Source: Haloparvum alkalitolerans (GTDB lineage Archaea; Halobacteriota; Halobacteria; Halobacteriales; Haloferacaceae). From it: a DNA stretch of 64,000 nucleotides. The translations under genes were made by a program, and so were the position numbers. The stretch's first letter is position 1. Every line of letters begins with the position of its first letter. The notes below the pieces were generated by a model. It was not told where the DNA came from and made no database searches. It worked only from the letters and a program-made list of their open reading frames with translations. Of the stretch, positions 50,861 to 59,673 are shown one piece after another. The stretch spans positions 1-64,000 of the forward strand of contig NZ_JBNLIA010000014.1 of the NCBI RefSeq assembly GCF_050122995.1. Direction: 5' to 3'.

Positions 50861-51193
50861 TCAGTCGATCCGGTTCTCGCGGCCGGGGTCCACGTCGATG
50901 GCGTCGACCGGACAGACGTCGACACAGAGCATGCAGTCGATACACTGGTCCTCGTCTATCGGGTTCGCCTTGCGCTCGGACTCCGGATGTCCCGGCGTCT
51001 CCACCCACTCGAACACGTCGACCGGGCAGTCCTCCAGACACGCGCCGTCCGCCAGACAGATGTCGAAGTCGACCGCGACGTGCGTCCCGCGGATCCCCTG
51101 CTTCTCGGGCGGGTCGACGGGACCCCAGACGGCGACGCCGTCCTCCTCCCCGACGCGCTCGCGGTTGGTCTCGAAATTCGGATCGATGGCCAT
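50861..51193 (-). CDS. Ferredoxin with two Fe-S clusters, Sulfolobus-like
   Basis: A 110-residue protein. An N-terminal extension of about 40 residues is followed by two cluster motifs: CLADGACLEDCPVDVFEW and CIDCMLCVDVCPVDAIDV. The first motif, with Asp between cysteines, resembles the 3Fe-4S site of Sulfolobus-type zinc ferredoxin; the second is a full 4Fe-4S site. It is an electron carrier, perhaps for 2-oxoacid oxidoreductases. It is not the plant-type 2Fe-2S halophilic ferredoxin. It is convergent with the photolyase gene. Confidence 0.9.
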   Translation of the reverse strand: MAIDPNFETNRERVGEEDGVAVWGPVDPPEKQGIRGTHVAVDFDICLADGACLEDCPVDVFEWVETPGHPESERKANPIDEDQCIDCMLCVDVCPVDAIDVDPGRENRID

Positions 51194-51295
51194 TACCGGG
51201 ACGTTCCCGCGCGGACGGTTAAATGTAGTCGACCGCGGATCGGTGCGATGACCCACAGCGATACTGCGTGTTACAGACCGACCCAGAACTCCCAC

Positions 51296-51616
51296 ATTTC
51301 TGAAACTCGCGGCGGTGCTGTGCTGTGCGGTCGCGGAGCGGTGCGGTTGCGGTGCTGTGCGGTCGGCGCGCGCCGCGGCGACCGCGGAGCGTGTCGCCGC
51401 GACCGCGCGAGGGAGGCGGCGGTGGCGCGGCCGCATTGTGGTGCGGTTTCGCGGCCGCGCCACCGCCGAGGCTGGGGAGGTGCGAGGCCTGCGGTGCGGT
51501 CGAGCCGGCTGGGGCTTTCTAGACGTCGGTGTCGAGAGCAGCAGGCTCAACAGCAGTTACAGAAGCACAATCTGACAGAAAAGCAGAACAACTACCGTAC
51601 TCCACTAAGTATCGGT
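51296..51616 (+). repeat. Dispersed hairpin repeat element, copy R3 (complete)
   Basis: The most complete copy. ATTTCTGAAACTC (51296-51308) starts it; a ctgtgcggt-rich part follows; hairpin I has 9-bp arms CGCGGCGAC (51374-51382) and GTCGCCGCG (51393-51401); GAGGGAGG; hairpin II has perfect 17-bp arms (51418-51434 and 51451-51467); GAGGCTGGGGAGGTG lies within 51467-51488; ggctggggctttc near 51508-51520; a G-poor A/C-rich tail; and AGTATCGGT (51608-51616) abutting the AIR-synthase stop. It fills the gap 51194-51617; 51194-51295 holds only the ferredoxin promoter region. Confidence 0.8.
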
Positions 51617-51617
51617 C

Positions 51618-52679
51618 TCAATCGGTCGTTTCACGCGTGCTGAGGTCCGCGTAAATGGGCCACGAGGCGTCGCCGGTCGGCGCTTCGGTCTCGGTTCCAT
51701 CGAGCGTGACCCCCTCGCCCTCTTGCACCTCGCCGACGACCGCGGCCGGGGTGCCGCGGTCGCGGAGGGCTTCGACGACCGCGTCCGCGGCTTCCGGCGC
51801 GACGGACGCCAGCAGGGTCCCCGCGGTCGTCGCGCGCCAGGGGTCCATCCCGAGCGCGTCACAGACCGCGCTCACGCCCGGTTGCCACGGGACGGCATCC
51901 GTCTCGACCGCGAACCGGACGCCCGCGGCGCCCGCCATCTCGTGGAACGCGCCGAGGAGCCCGCCCTCTGTGGCGTCGTGCATGGCGTGGACACCGGCGG
52001 TTCCGTCGCCGACCGCCTCCCGCGCCGTCTCCGCGACCGCGAGCGCGTCCCCGACGAGGCGCACGTCGTCCAGTCGCTCTTGCGCCGTCGCGACCGTCTC
52101 CGCGGGGAGGTCGATCGCCTCGGGGAACAGCGACGCGAACAGGCCGACCGACTCCACGGCCGGCCCCTTCGTCACGACGATTCGGTCCCCGACGCGGGCG
52201 CCGTCCGGGCGCACGACCCGGTCGGGGTCGCCCACGCCGATGGCGGTCGCGGCGCCGACCCACGGGAGCGTCGCGCCCGGGTAGCGCGCGGTGTGACCGG
52301 TCGTCACCGCGATACCGAGCCGCTCACACTCCTCGTGGACCGCCTCCCACACCGCACCGAACTCGTCGTCGGTCATCGACTCCGGGAGCGAGAAGGCGAT
52401 CGAGAAGTGCGAGGGCGCGACCCCCGACACCGCCACGTCGGAGAGGACGACGTGGAGCGCGAACCGGCCCGCCCGAGCAAGGCCCAGATCGGGGAGGACC
52501 GAGATCGGGTCGGTCGCGAGGACGGTGGCGTGGGGGCTCCCGGCCGGCCGGATGACGCCGAAGTCGCAGCCGTGGGCCGGGCCGAGCGCCACGTCCGCGC
52601 GCTCCGCGCCGAGGTTCGGCGCGATCCGCTCCTCGAAGAACGCCCGCGAGACCTTGCCGCCGTCGGACTGGTCGCTCAT
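51618..52679 (-). CDS. AIR synthase-related protein (PurM/HypE/SelD fold)
   Basis: A 353-residue protein. GAERADVALGPAHGCDFGVIRPAG and LATDPISVLPDLG, then VLSDVAVSGVAPSHFSIAFSLP, and C-terminal GVHAMHDATEGGLLGAFHEMAG show the two-domain ATP-binding fold of PurM, HypE, ThiL and SelD. Because no hyp or pur genes adjoin it, it belongs to the unassigned archaeal AIR-synthase branch. It may phosphorylate or activate a small substrate with ATP. ATG 52679 is used; the frame extends upstream without homology. Repeat R3 touches its 3' end. Confidence 0.85.
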   Translation of the reverse strand: MSDQSDGGKVSRAFFEERIAPNLGAERADVALGPAHGCDFGVIRPAGSPHATVLATDPISVLPDLGLARAGRFALHVVLSDVAVSGVAPSHFSIAFSLPESMTDDEFGAVWEAVHEECERLGIAVTTGHTARYPGATLPWVGAATAIGVGDPDRVVRPDGARVGDRIVVTKGPAVESVGLFASLFPEAIDLPAETVATAQERLDDVRLVGDALAVAETAREAVGDGTAGVHAMHDATEGGLLGAFHEMAGAAGVRFAVETDAVPWQPGVSAVCDALGMDPWRATTAGTLLASVAPEAADAVVEALRDRGTPAAVVGEVQEGEGVTLDGTETEAPTGDASWPIYADLSTRETTD

Positions 52680-52848
52680 GCGGGAAAGGCGCGGCGCGGG
52701 CGGCAAAGCGGTTGCGGGACGGCGCTCGCAGGTGCGGGAGGGGGCGGCTCCGGGCGGCCGCGGTCGACCGCGGAACGACCGCGGGACGACCGCCGGACGA
52801 CCGACCGCGAAGGACAAGGGTTGATAGGCGACCGCCCGAACGCCGGGT

Positions 52849-53916
52849 ATGCGCATCGCGAACCGGGGGTACGGCGAGGAGGGCCGGGAACGGCTCACGC
52901 TGGTCCCCGAGAACGTCGACGACCTCTGGCACCTCGCGCACGTGCTGGAGCCGGGCGACCTCGTGGAGGGCGACACGACGCGCCGGATCCAGCGCAACGA
53001 CGACCAGATGCGGGACACCGGCGGCCAGCGCGAGCACATCCACGTCACGCTGGAGGTCGCGGACGTGGAGTTCGCGCGGTTCGCCAACCGCCTCCGCGTC
53101 GGCGGCGTCATCGTCGGCTGCTCGCGCGAGGACCAACTCGGCCAGCACCACACCCTCAACGTGGAGGAACACGACGAGCTCGTCGTCGAGAAGCACTTCA
53201 AGCCGGACCAGACCGAGCGCATCGAGGAGGCCACCGAGGCCGCCGAGAACCCCGACGTGGCCATCGCCACCGTCGAGGAGGGCGCCGCCTCGATCCACAC
53301 GGTCCAGCAGTACGGCACCGAGGAGTACGCCTCCTTCACCAAGCCCACCGGCAAGGGCGAGTACTCCCGCCCGCGAGAGGAGCTGTTCGAGGAGCTAGGC
53401 GACGCGCTCGCGCACCTCGACCCCGACGCGATCATCCTCGCCGGGCCGGGGTTCACGAAGCAGGACGCGCGCGACTACGTCGAGGAGGAGTTCCGCGACC
53501 TCGCCGAGCGGATCACCACCGTCGACACCTCGGCCGTGGGCGACCGCGGCGTCCACGAGGTGCTCAAACGCGGCGCCGTCGACGAGGTGCAGAAGGAGAC
53601 CCGCATCTCGAAGGAGGCGGAGCTGATCGACCAGCTGACCGAGAACATCGCCCAGGGCGCGAAGGCGACATACGGTCCGGAGGACGTGGCCGAGGCCGCC
53701 GAGTTCGGCGCGGTCGAGACCCTGCTCGTCGTCGACGAGCGCCTCCGCACAGAGCGACAGGGCGAGGGCGACTGGGCGATCGACGTGAACGAGGTGATCC
53801 AGTCGGTCGAGCGACAGGGCGGCGACGTGGTCGTCTTCTCCTCGGAGTTCGCGCCCGGCGAACAGCTCTCGAACCTCGGCGGCATCGCCGCAATCTTGCG
53901 GTACAGGCTCCAATGA
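52849..53916 (+). CDS. pelA: mRNA surveillance protein pelota
   Basis: A 355-residue protein homologous to Dom34/pelota and release factor aRF1. It has an N-terminal Sm-like domain (LTLVPENVDDLWHLAHVLEPGD), middle DAIILAGPGFTKQDARDYV and the C-terminal domain with DERLRT and VVFSSEFAPGEQLSNLGGIAAILRY (split at VVFSSEFAPGEQL, SNLGGIAAILRY). It rescues stalled ribosomes together with an aEF-1alpha/ABCE1 partner. It overlaps the next gene by 4 nt (ATGA). Confidence 0.96.
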   Translation: MRIANRGYGEEGRERLTLVPENVDDLWHLAHVLEPGDLVEGDTTRRIQRNDDQMRDTGGQREHIHVTLEVADVEFARFANRLRVGGVIVGCSREDQLGQHHTLNVEEHDELVVEKHFKPDQTERIEEATEAAENPDVAIATVEEGAASIHTVQQYGTEEYASFTKPTGKGEYSRPREELFEELGDALAHLDPDAIILAGPGFTKQDARDYVEEEFRDLAERITTVDTSAVGDRGVHEVLKRGAVDEVQKETRISKEAELIDQLTENIAQGAKATYGPEDVAEAAEFGAVETLLVVDERLRTERQGEGDWAIDVNEVIQSVERQGGDVVVFSSEFAPGEQLSNLGGIAAILRYRLQ

Positions 53917-54383
53917 TGTCGGGCGACGGAACCGGATCCCTCTACGTCGACGACAAGGAGGGGGTGACCGCGTGGGTCGAGCGGTTCTTCTTCGCGGGCG
54001 TGGAGCTGTCGGTCCTCTCGACGCCCGCGTTCGTGGTCGCGTACCTCGCACAGGCGCTGTATCCCGACACCGTTCCCATCGCGGGGCTCGCCGCGATCGG
54101 CGCGGGCTCGATCTCGCTGGCGGTCTACCGAGCCCGCACCGTGGACGTGGGCGGGTGGCCCCGGCGGGGCGAGTTCTCGACGCTGCCGCTCCGCGTCGCG
54201 CACTTCTCGCTCGTCTTCCTGATCGCCTGCGTCGCGGTCGGCGCGGCCGCGGGCGAGGCGGGGAACTGGGGAATGGCGTTCCTCAGCGGCGGCGCCGCGG
54301 AGGTGCTCGGACTCGGGCTGTTCCCGCGCGTCTACCGAGCCGTCCACGGCGACCCCTTCCGGAAGCCGGCCGAGCGGGCCTGA
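53913..54383 (+). CDS. Hypothetical membrane protein coupled to pelota
   Basis: A 156-residue protein with about four membrane helices (ELSVLSTPAFVVAYLAQALY, PIAGLAAIGAGSISLAVYRA, VAHFSLVFLIACVAVGAAAG, AFLSGGAAEVLGLGLFPRVY). Two ATGs are adjacent (53913 and 53916). The overlap with pelA points to co-translation, but the sequence gives no functional clue, and I recognise no family. Confidence 0.75.
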   Translation: MMSGDGTGSLYVDDKEGVTAWVERFFFAGVELSVLSTPAFVVAYLAQALYPDTVPIAGLAAIGAGSISLAVYRARTVDVGGWPRRGEFSTLPLRVAHFSLVFLIACVAVGAAAGEAGNWGMAFLSGGAAEVLGLGLFPRVYRAVHGDPFRKPAERA

Positions 54384-54503
54384 GAGGGACGGCCGGGATC
54401 CGTCCACTCGCCCGGCCTCCGTCCCCTCCCCGCAGCCGACCGACCGCGTCCGCACGTCGCCGCGACGGCAACGCTCAACCCCCGTCGGCCCCTTCTCCCG
54501 GCC

Positions 54504-55142
54504 ATGCGCGTGCAGGTGCTGTTGTACGACGGGTTCGACGAGCTGGACGGGATCGGTCCCTACGAGGTGTTCGACTACGCCGGCGAGTACACCGACGGCG
54601 CGGTCGAGGTCTCCTACGTCACCCTCGAGGAGCGCGAGACCGTCACGGCGAGCCACGGAACCGAGGTGGGCGTGGACGGGACGCTCGTGGACCCCGAGGC
54701 GGTCGCCGCGGGGTCGGACGAGGCGAGCGCCGACGCACCCGACCTGCTGGTCGTCCCCGGCGGCGGCTGGACCGCCCGCGACGAGGCGGCGAGCGCGTGG
54801 GCGGAGGCGCAGAAGGGCGACATCCCGGCGGCGCTCGCGGCGCTCCACGAGGCCGGGGTCCGAATCGCCTCGGTCTGTACCGGCTCGATGCTGCTGGCGG
54901 AGGGCGGCGTCACGGACGGTCGGCGCGCGGTCACGCACGCGTCCGCGGTCGAGGAACTCCGCGAGTCCGGCGCCGAGGTCGTGGACGCTCGGGTCGTCGA
55001 CGACGGCGACCTGCTGACGGCCGGCGGGGTCACCTCCGGGCTGGACCTGGCGCTGTACGTCGTCGAGACCGCCTTCGACGCGGAGCTGGCCGACCGGATC
55101 GCGACCGTCATCGAGTACGAGCGGCGGTACGAGGTCGCCTGA
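54504..55142 (+). CDS. DJ-1/PfpI family protein
   Basis: A 212-residue protein. QVLLYDGFDELDGIGPYEVF starts it and the nucleophile elbow is IASVCTGSMLLAEGG (Cys125), with DLLVVPGGGW before it. This is the AraC-N/isonitrile-hydratase-like branch of the DJ-1/PfpI superfamily rather than a classical protease. The Asp in DELDGIG near the N-terminus matches the acid used in that branch. The enzyme activity is not assignable. It is a monocistronic gene. Confidence 0.87.
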   Translation: MRVQVLLYDGFDELDGIGPYEVFDYAGEYTDGAVEVSYVTLEERETVTASHGTEVGVDGTLVDPEAVAAGSDEASADAPDLLVVPGGGWTARDEAASAWAEAQKGDIPAALAALHEAGVRIASVCTGSMLLAEGGVTDGRRAVTHASAVEELRESGAEVVDARVVDDGDLLTAGGVTSGLDLALYVVETAFDAELADRIATVIEYERRYEVA

Positions 55143-55218
55143 GAGGCTCTCCGGGGGCGCCGGAGCCCGAGACCGCGCGGCGTCAAACTATTTCCCCCTC
55201 GCGCGTGGGGTTCGGGGT

Positions 55219-55515
55219 ATGACGGACGGCCATCCCTTCGCGGAGGGAACGGTGCTCCGCGTGCTCGACACCGGGACGACGGCGCCGGAGCCGGACGCCA
55301 ACCCGCTCCACGCCGTCGACCGGATCGAGGTGTCGGACCCGGACGCCGCGCCGAGTCCCTACGTCTTCGCGGTGCGCTACCCGGACCCCGAGACGGGCGA
55401 GGAGCGCACGGAGCGGTTGACGTTCCTACGGGAGAGCGAGGGCGGGTTCGAGTGCGACGTGAAGACGCACAACGCGCAGTACGGCCACAGCCTCACGCTC
55501 GAACCGTACTTTTGA
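55219..55515 (+). CDS. Conserved-looking hypothetical protein (98 aa)
   Basis: A 98-residue acidic protein without membrane segments. Beta-strand-like repeats such as SPYVFAVRYPDPETGEERTE and ECDVKTHNAQYGHSLTLEP suggest a small beta sandwich. I do not recognise the family. A CTATTTCCCC box about 25-35 nt before the ATG fits a leaderless promoter, which supports it as a real gene. Confidence 0.65.
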   Translation: MTDGHPFAEGTVLRVLDTGTTAPEPDANPLHAVDRIEVSDPDAAPSPYVFAVRYPDPETGEERTERLTFLRESEGGFECDVKTHNAQYGHSLTLEPYF

Positions 55516-55589
55516 GTCACGCCGCGGTCGAGCCGACGCCCCGCTGCGAACCGAAACGCCCACGACCGCGCCCCGCGACGGCTCGCCCG

Positions 55590-55802
55590 ATGGACAGGGA
55601 CCGCTTCGTCCGGCTGGCCGCGCTCGCGTTCGGACTGGTGCTGCTGTCGTTCCTGATCCGGGGGACGACGCGGTTGGTCGTCGGCTACGAGACGGCCGTC
55701 CTGCTGTCGGCGCCGGTCCTGTTCGCGGCGGCCGCGCTCCTCGTGGCGCTCGTCGTCCGCGGACTTCTGGATCTGACCGGCGTGCGGCCGCTGGAGGAGT
55801 GA
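55590..55802 (+). CDS. Two-helix small membrane protein
   Basis: A 70-residue protein: basic start MDRDRFVRLAA, two hydrophobic helices (LAFGLVLLSFLIRGTT and AVLLSAPVLFAAAALLVALVV) and a short tail (RGLLDLTGVRPLEE). No family is recognised. It lies 74 bp after the previous gene on the same strand. Confidence 0.6.
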   Translation: MDRDRFVRLAALAFGLVLLSFLIRGTTRLVVGYETAVLLSAPVLFAAAALLVALVVRGLLDLTGVRPLEE

Positions 55803-55810
55803 CGCGGGCT

Positions 55811-55878
55811 GTCCGTCCCGCTCGCCAGTCCGTCCCGCTCGCCAGTCCGTCCCGCTCGCCGGTCCCTCCCGCCCGCCG
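55811..55878 (+). repeat. 17-bp tandem repeat, four copies
   Basis: GTCCGTCCCGCTCGCCA is repeated with period 17 (55811-55827, 55828-55844, 55845-55861, 55862-55878). The first two copies are identical, the third differs by one base and the fourth by three. It lies between the small membrane gene and hisD, about 50 bp before ATG 55927. Confidence 0.85.
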
Positions 55879-55926
55879 GCCCCGTACTCCGGAACCCCTT
55901 TTGAGGTCGCCGTCGGAGTGTGGCAC

Positions 55927-57207
55927 ATGAACGTACGCGAGGTCGCGGACCTCTCGCCGGACGAGCGCCGCGCGTTCTTCGAGCGGGACGCGGGCGTGGA
56001 GTCGGCCCGGAGCGACGTCCGCGAGATCATCGACCGAGTGCGGACGGAGGGCGACGTTGCCGTCCGGGAGTTCTCCAGCGAGTTCGACGGCGTCGAGCTC
56101 GGTAACATCGATATCACCGACGACGCGGAGCGCGCGCACGAGGAGCTCGCGGACGCGGACGACCCGCGGCTCGACGCGATCCGCGAGGCGGCCGCGAACG
56201 TCCGCGAGTTCCACGAGGAGTTGCTCCCCGAGGACTGGACCGAGGAGTTCGGCGCGGGCCGCGAACTCGGTCGGCGGTTCAGGCCCATCGACCGCGCGGG
56301 CGTGTACGTCCCCGGGGGCGCAGCGGCGTACCCCTCCAGCGCGCTGATGGGCGTCATCCCCGCGACGGTCGCCGGCGTCGACCACGTCGCGGTCGCGACC
56401 CCGCCGGCGGAGGAGATCAACCCCGTCACGCTGGCGGCGATCCACGAGGCCGGCGCGGACGCGGTGTACGCGGTCGGCGGCGCGCAGGCCATCGCCGCGC
56501 TCGCGTACGGGACCGAGACCGTCACGAGCGTCTCGAAGGTCGTCGGCCCCGGCAACAGGTGGGTCACGGCCGCGAAGGCGGAGGTGCGCGGCGACGTCGA
56601 GATCGACTTCCTCGCCGGGCCGAGCGAGGTGCTGGTGCTGGCCGACGGGACGGCCGATCCCGAGTTGGTCGCGTCGGACCTGCTCGCGCAGGCCGAACAC
56701 GACCCGAACGCCTCCGTCGTCGCGGTGACCGACGACCCCGACCTCGCGGACGCGGTCGCGGACGCGGTCGACGCGGGCGCGGCGGAGCGCGAGCGCGAGG
56801 GGACGATCCGCGAGGCGCTCGGCAACGACGCCTCGGGCGTCCTGCTGGCGCGCTCGATGCCGGAGGCGGTGCTGTTCGCCGAGGAGTACGCCGCCGAGCA
56901 CCTCTCGATACAGGCCGAGGCGGACGAGGAACTGCTCGACCGGATCACGAACGCCGGATCGGTGTTTCTCGGCCCCTATTCGCCCGTCGCGGCCGGCGAC
57001 TACGCGGCCGGGCCGAACCACGTCCTGCCCACGAACGGCGGCGCGAAGCGGTACGGCGGGCTCTCGACGGAGACGTTCCTGCGCTCCTCGACGGTCCAGC
57101 GACTGGACCGCGAGGGGCTCGACGACATCGCCGACACGGTGACGACGCTCGCGGAGGCGGAGGGGCTGGAGGCCCACGCCGAGAGCGTCCGAAAGCGGTT
57201 CGAGTAG
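55927..57207 (+). CDS. hisD: Histidinol dehydrogenase
   Basis: A 426-residue protein with family motifs RPIDRAGVYVPGGAAAYPSS, VGGAQAIAALAYGTETV, VVGPGNRWVTAAK, FLAGPSEVLVLADG, QAEHDPNA, the catalytic Glu-His region EEYAAEHLS, and HVLPTNGGAKRYGGLSTETF. It oxidises histidinol to histidine in two NAD-dependent steps with zinc. It stands alone; other his genes are not in the window, as is usual in haloarchaea. A CCTTTTGAGG box about 26-32 nt upstream fits a leaderless start. Confidence 0.97.
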   Translation: MNVREVADLSPDERRAFFERDAGVESARSDVREIIDRVRTEGDVAVREFSSEFDGVELGNIDITDDAERAHEELADADDPRLDAIREAAANVREFHEELLPEDWTEEFGAGRELGRRFRPIDRAGVYVPGGAAAYPSSALMGVIPATVAGVDHVAVATPPAEEINPVTLAAIHEAGADAVYAVGGAQAIAALAYGTETVTSVSKVVGPGNRWVTAAKAEVRGDVEIDFLAGPSEVLVLADGTADPELVASDLLAQAEHDPNASVVAVTDDPDLADAVADAVDAGAAEREREGTIREALGNDASGVLLARSMPEAVLFAEEYAAEHLSIQAEADEELLDRITNAGSVFLGPYSPVAAGDYAAGPNHVLPTNGGAKRYGGLSTETFLRSSTVQRLDREGLDDIADTVTTLAEAEGLEAHAESVRKRFE

Positions 57208-57314
57208 CGGTCTCCGTCGGCAGCGGCGCGACCGTCGCCCCCGGCCACCGGCGGAACCGGCGTTCCGGTCGGACCGTCGTCAGGGTTATGACGCTCCGGC
57301 GGATACCTTTCGCC

Positions 57315-57689
57315 ATGAGCACGGAGACCGCGGACGGCAACGGCGAAGGGGGCGCGTCCGGCGTCGAGGTGACGCCCGCGGCCGCCGAGGAGGCGCTCTC
57401 GCTCATGGAGAGCGAGGGGATGGACATCGACGAGGGTGGCCTCCGGCTGTTCGTCCAGCAGGGCGGCTGCGCGGGGCTCTCGTACGGCATGCGCTTCGAC
57501 CACGAGCCCGAGGAGGACGACATGGTCGTGGAGGCGCACGGGCTACGCGTCTTCGTCGACCCGGCGAGTCGAAACTACATCGGCGGGAGCACGCTCGATT
57601 ACGAGGCCGGGTTGCAGGCCGAGGGGTTCCACGTCGAGAACCCGAACGTCGTCTCCGAGTGCGGTTGCGGCGAGTCGTTCCGGACGTAG
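57315..57689 (+). CDS. Iron-sulfur cluster assembly protein, IscA/ErpA type
   Basis: A 124-residue A-type carrier. Cys52 in QQGGCAGLSYG and the pair Cys116-Gly-Cys118 in SECGCGESF form the three-cysteine cluster site. The N-terminal 16 residues are a flexible acidic leader before VEVTPAAAEEALSLM. It delivers Fe-S clusters to target proteins. It follows hisD by about 107 bp; a GGATACCTTT sequence upstream may be part of its promoter. Confidence 0.93.
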   Translation: MSTETADGNGEGGASGVEVTPAAAEEALSLMESEGMDIDEGGLRLFVQQGGCAGLSYGMRFDHEPEEDDMVVEAHGLRVFVDPASRNYIGGSTLDYEAGLQAEGFHVENPNVVSECGCGESFRT

Positions 57690-57812
57690 TCGCTGACGCT
57701 CGCCCGCCGGCCGCGCCGATTCCTGTTCTCCGTTCCGGCGATTTTCGTTCCCCGGCCCGCCGTTTCCGCCGCGCCCGTCACGCCTTTGCCCTCCGCCCGC
57801 GGAGGGTACCGT

Positions 57813-58058
57813 ATGGAACGCGACGCGATGGAGACGGCGGACGGCGAGGTGGTCCACGTGGAGCGCGCGGCGAGCGACCGCGGCTCCGAGGGACCGTTCC
57901 ACACGGTGTACGTCACCGCCGAAGGCGACGACCGATGGGGGTTCTACTGCGGGAACTGCGGCAGCCTCGACACGGCGATGGACACGATGGGCCGGATCGA
58001 GTGCAACGAGTGCGGCAACATCCGCAAGCCCGAGGAGTGGGACGCCGCCCACGAGTGA
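57813..58058 (+). CDS. Small zinc-ribbon protein (DUF5816-like)
   Basis: An 81-residue protein ending in a four-cysteine ribbon, CGNC (about residues 47-50) and CNEC (about 66-69), within WGFYCGNCGSLDTAMDTMGR. It resembles a haloarchaea-restricted family that I believe is DUF5816. The role is unknown. ATG 57813 is used; MET6 in-frame is an alternative. Confidence 0.75.
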   Translation: MERDAMETADGEVVHVERAASDRGSEGPFHTVYVTAEGDDRWGFYCGNCGSLDTAMDTMGRIECNECGNIRKPEEWDAAHE

Positions 58059-58141
58059 CTCGCGGGGCGGTCCGGTCGGTCGGCGCGGGGTTCCCACACC
58101 GTGGTAAAGCTTAACACAGGTGCCGACGTATGTGGCGGTAG

Positions 58142-58480
58142 ATGGCCCCTGGTACCATGCCACCGACGACCGAGGCCAGAGACGTTTTTCGCGAACTAGG
58201 GTACTCCGTCTCCGAGGACGGGGCGGACTTCGTCGCCGAGCGCAAGTGGCGACGCGTGCTCGTGACGCCGCTCGGCGCCGACGACGCCACCGATCCGGAA
58301 CCGTATCTGGCGGACGGTGGAAGCCCGCCGCAGCTCCGCTGTTTCGTCACGTGGGACGAGTCGGCCGCGGACCTCCGCGAGCACCTGCTCGACCTCAAGC
58401 CGCCGTTCGACTGGGCGGTCATCGGCGTCGAGGGCGGGGGCGAGTTCTCCGTGATGCAGGGCGCCCCGGGCAGTCCCTGA
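58142..58480 (+). CDS. Hypothetical haloarchaeal protein (112 aa)
   Basis: A 112-residue soluble alpha/beta protein (ARDVFRELGYSVSEDGADFVAERKWRRVLVTPL ... FDWAVIGVEGGGEFSVMQGAP; here split for length). No family is firmly recognised, though DUF7116 is possible. ATG 58142 lies about 27-33 nt after an AAGCTTAACA box, which favours it over ATG 58157 (MPPTTEAR). It is a single gene. Confidence 0.7.
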   Translation: MAPGTMPPTTEARDVFRELGYSVSEDGADFVAERKWRRVLVTPLGADDATDPEPYLADGGSPPQLRCFVTWDESAADLREHLLDLKPPFDWAVIGVEGGGEFSVMQGAPGSP

Positions 58481-58610
58481 CGCGACGCGAGCGACCCGAG
58501 GGCCCCGAGCGGCCCGAGCGTCTTGTGCGCACCGAGCCGACATCCCGCCGCTCCGGCCCGACGCCCGGACCGGCCGCGGTTTTTTGTGACCGCCGAGCGA
58601 CGGCGCTCCC

Positions 58611-59297
58611 ATGAACGCCGTCCTCGACGCCGCCGTCCGCGTTCTCTCGGAGTTCCTCGGAAACATCGAGGCCGCACTGCCGCGGGTCGCCTCGGGACTC
58701 CTGTTCCTCGCGGTCGCCGCCGTGCTCGTGAAGGTCCTGATGACCCTCGTCGACCGCGTGCTCGTCCGCGCGCTCCCCGGCGACTCGCCGGTCTACCGAC
58801 AGTTCGTCTCCACCATCGTCGCGGGCTTCCTGTGGTACGGCGTCCTGCTGTCGTTCCTCTCCGTGGTCGGGCTCGGCGGGATCGCCGCGGCGCTTGGCAC
58901 CGCGACCGGCTTCGTGGCGCTGGGCGTCTCCTACGCGCTCTCGGGGATGATCGCCGACGCGGTCTCCGGCGTCTACCTCCTCCGCGACCCCGACTTCAAC
59001 CCCGGCGACCGGGTCGTCGTGGGCGACACGACCGGCGAGGTGCACGCCATCGAGCTGCGGAAGACGCGCTTCGACGTGGACGGCGACCGCCGCGTGCTCG
59101 GTAACGCCGAGATCGAGCGCCGCTGGACGAAGCTTGACGGCGCCGACGCGGCGGGGACGGAAGAAGCCGCAGAGACGGAAGAAGCCGCGGATGCAGAAAA
59201 CGAGGCGGCAGACACGGAGGAATCTGCGAACGGAGAGGCGACGGACGAAACCGAGGACCCGGCGGACGATGCGACCGACGAGTCGAGCGACGGCTGA
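58611..59297 (+). CDS. MscS-type mechanosensitive channel, short
   Basis: A 228-residue protein. Three membrane helices (about 25-45, 62-88, 90-110) are followed by the MscS beta domain FNPGDRVVVGDTTGEVHAIELRKTRF (split FNPGDRVVVGDTTGEV, HAIELRKTRF) and VLGNAEIERR. It lacks the large C-terminal alpha/beta vestibule and instead ends in about 60 acidic residues (E/A/D/T repeats). The pore-lining helix is glycine/alanine-rich (GIAAALGTATGFVALGVSYA), as in MscS. It would release solutes on osmotic downshock. Confidence 0.9.
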   Translation: MNAVLDAAVRVLSEFLGNIEAALPRVASGLLFLAVAAVLVKVLMTLVDRVLVRALPGDSPVYRQFVSTIVAGFLWYGVLLSFLSVVGLGGIAAALGTATGFVALGVSYALSGMIADAVSGVYLLRDPDFNPGDRVVVGDTTGEVHAIELRKTRFDVDGDRRVLGNAEIERRWTKLDGADAAGTEEAAETEEAADAENEAADTEESANGEATDETEDPADDATDESSDG

Positions 59298-59389
59298 CTT
59301 CTCTCTCCCGTCCTGTGTCGGTCCGGTCCGCTTCAGACGCGCGCTCGGCGCGTGGCTTTATGAAGGAGTGCGCCGGAGTAGCACACGTC

Positions 59390-59590
59390 ATGGTCTACAA
59401 GAAGATCACCCTGATCGGGACGAGCACCGAGAGCTTCGACGACGCGGCCGACGACGCGGTCGACCGCGCCGAGGACACGCTCGACAACGTCTACTGGGCC
59501 GAGGTACAGGAGTTCGGCGTCGAGGTGAAGAACGCGCCCGAGCGGGAGTATCAGGCCGAGGTCGAGGTCGCGTTCGAACTGGAGGACTGA
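59390..59590 (+). CDS. Dodecin (flavin-binding)
   Basis: A 66-residue protein, MVYKKITLIGTSTESFDDAA...VYWAEVQEFGVEVKN, matching dodecin, which forms hollow dodecamers that store riboflavin or lumichrome in halophiles. The flavin-stacking Trp is in YWAEVQEFGV. A TTTATG box (59357-59362) 28-33 nt before the ATG fits a leaderless start, so the longer open frame from 59315 is not used. Confidence 0.95.
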   Translation: MVYKKITLIGTSTESFDDAADDAVDRAEDTLDNVYWAEVQEFGVEVKNAPEREYQAEVEVAFELED

Positions 59591-59673
59591 GGGCCGCTTC
59601 CTCGGCTCTCACCGTCGCCCGCGCCGCCTGCCGCAGCCACACGCTTTTTCGCCGCCCGTGCTGGATAGCGGGT

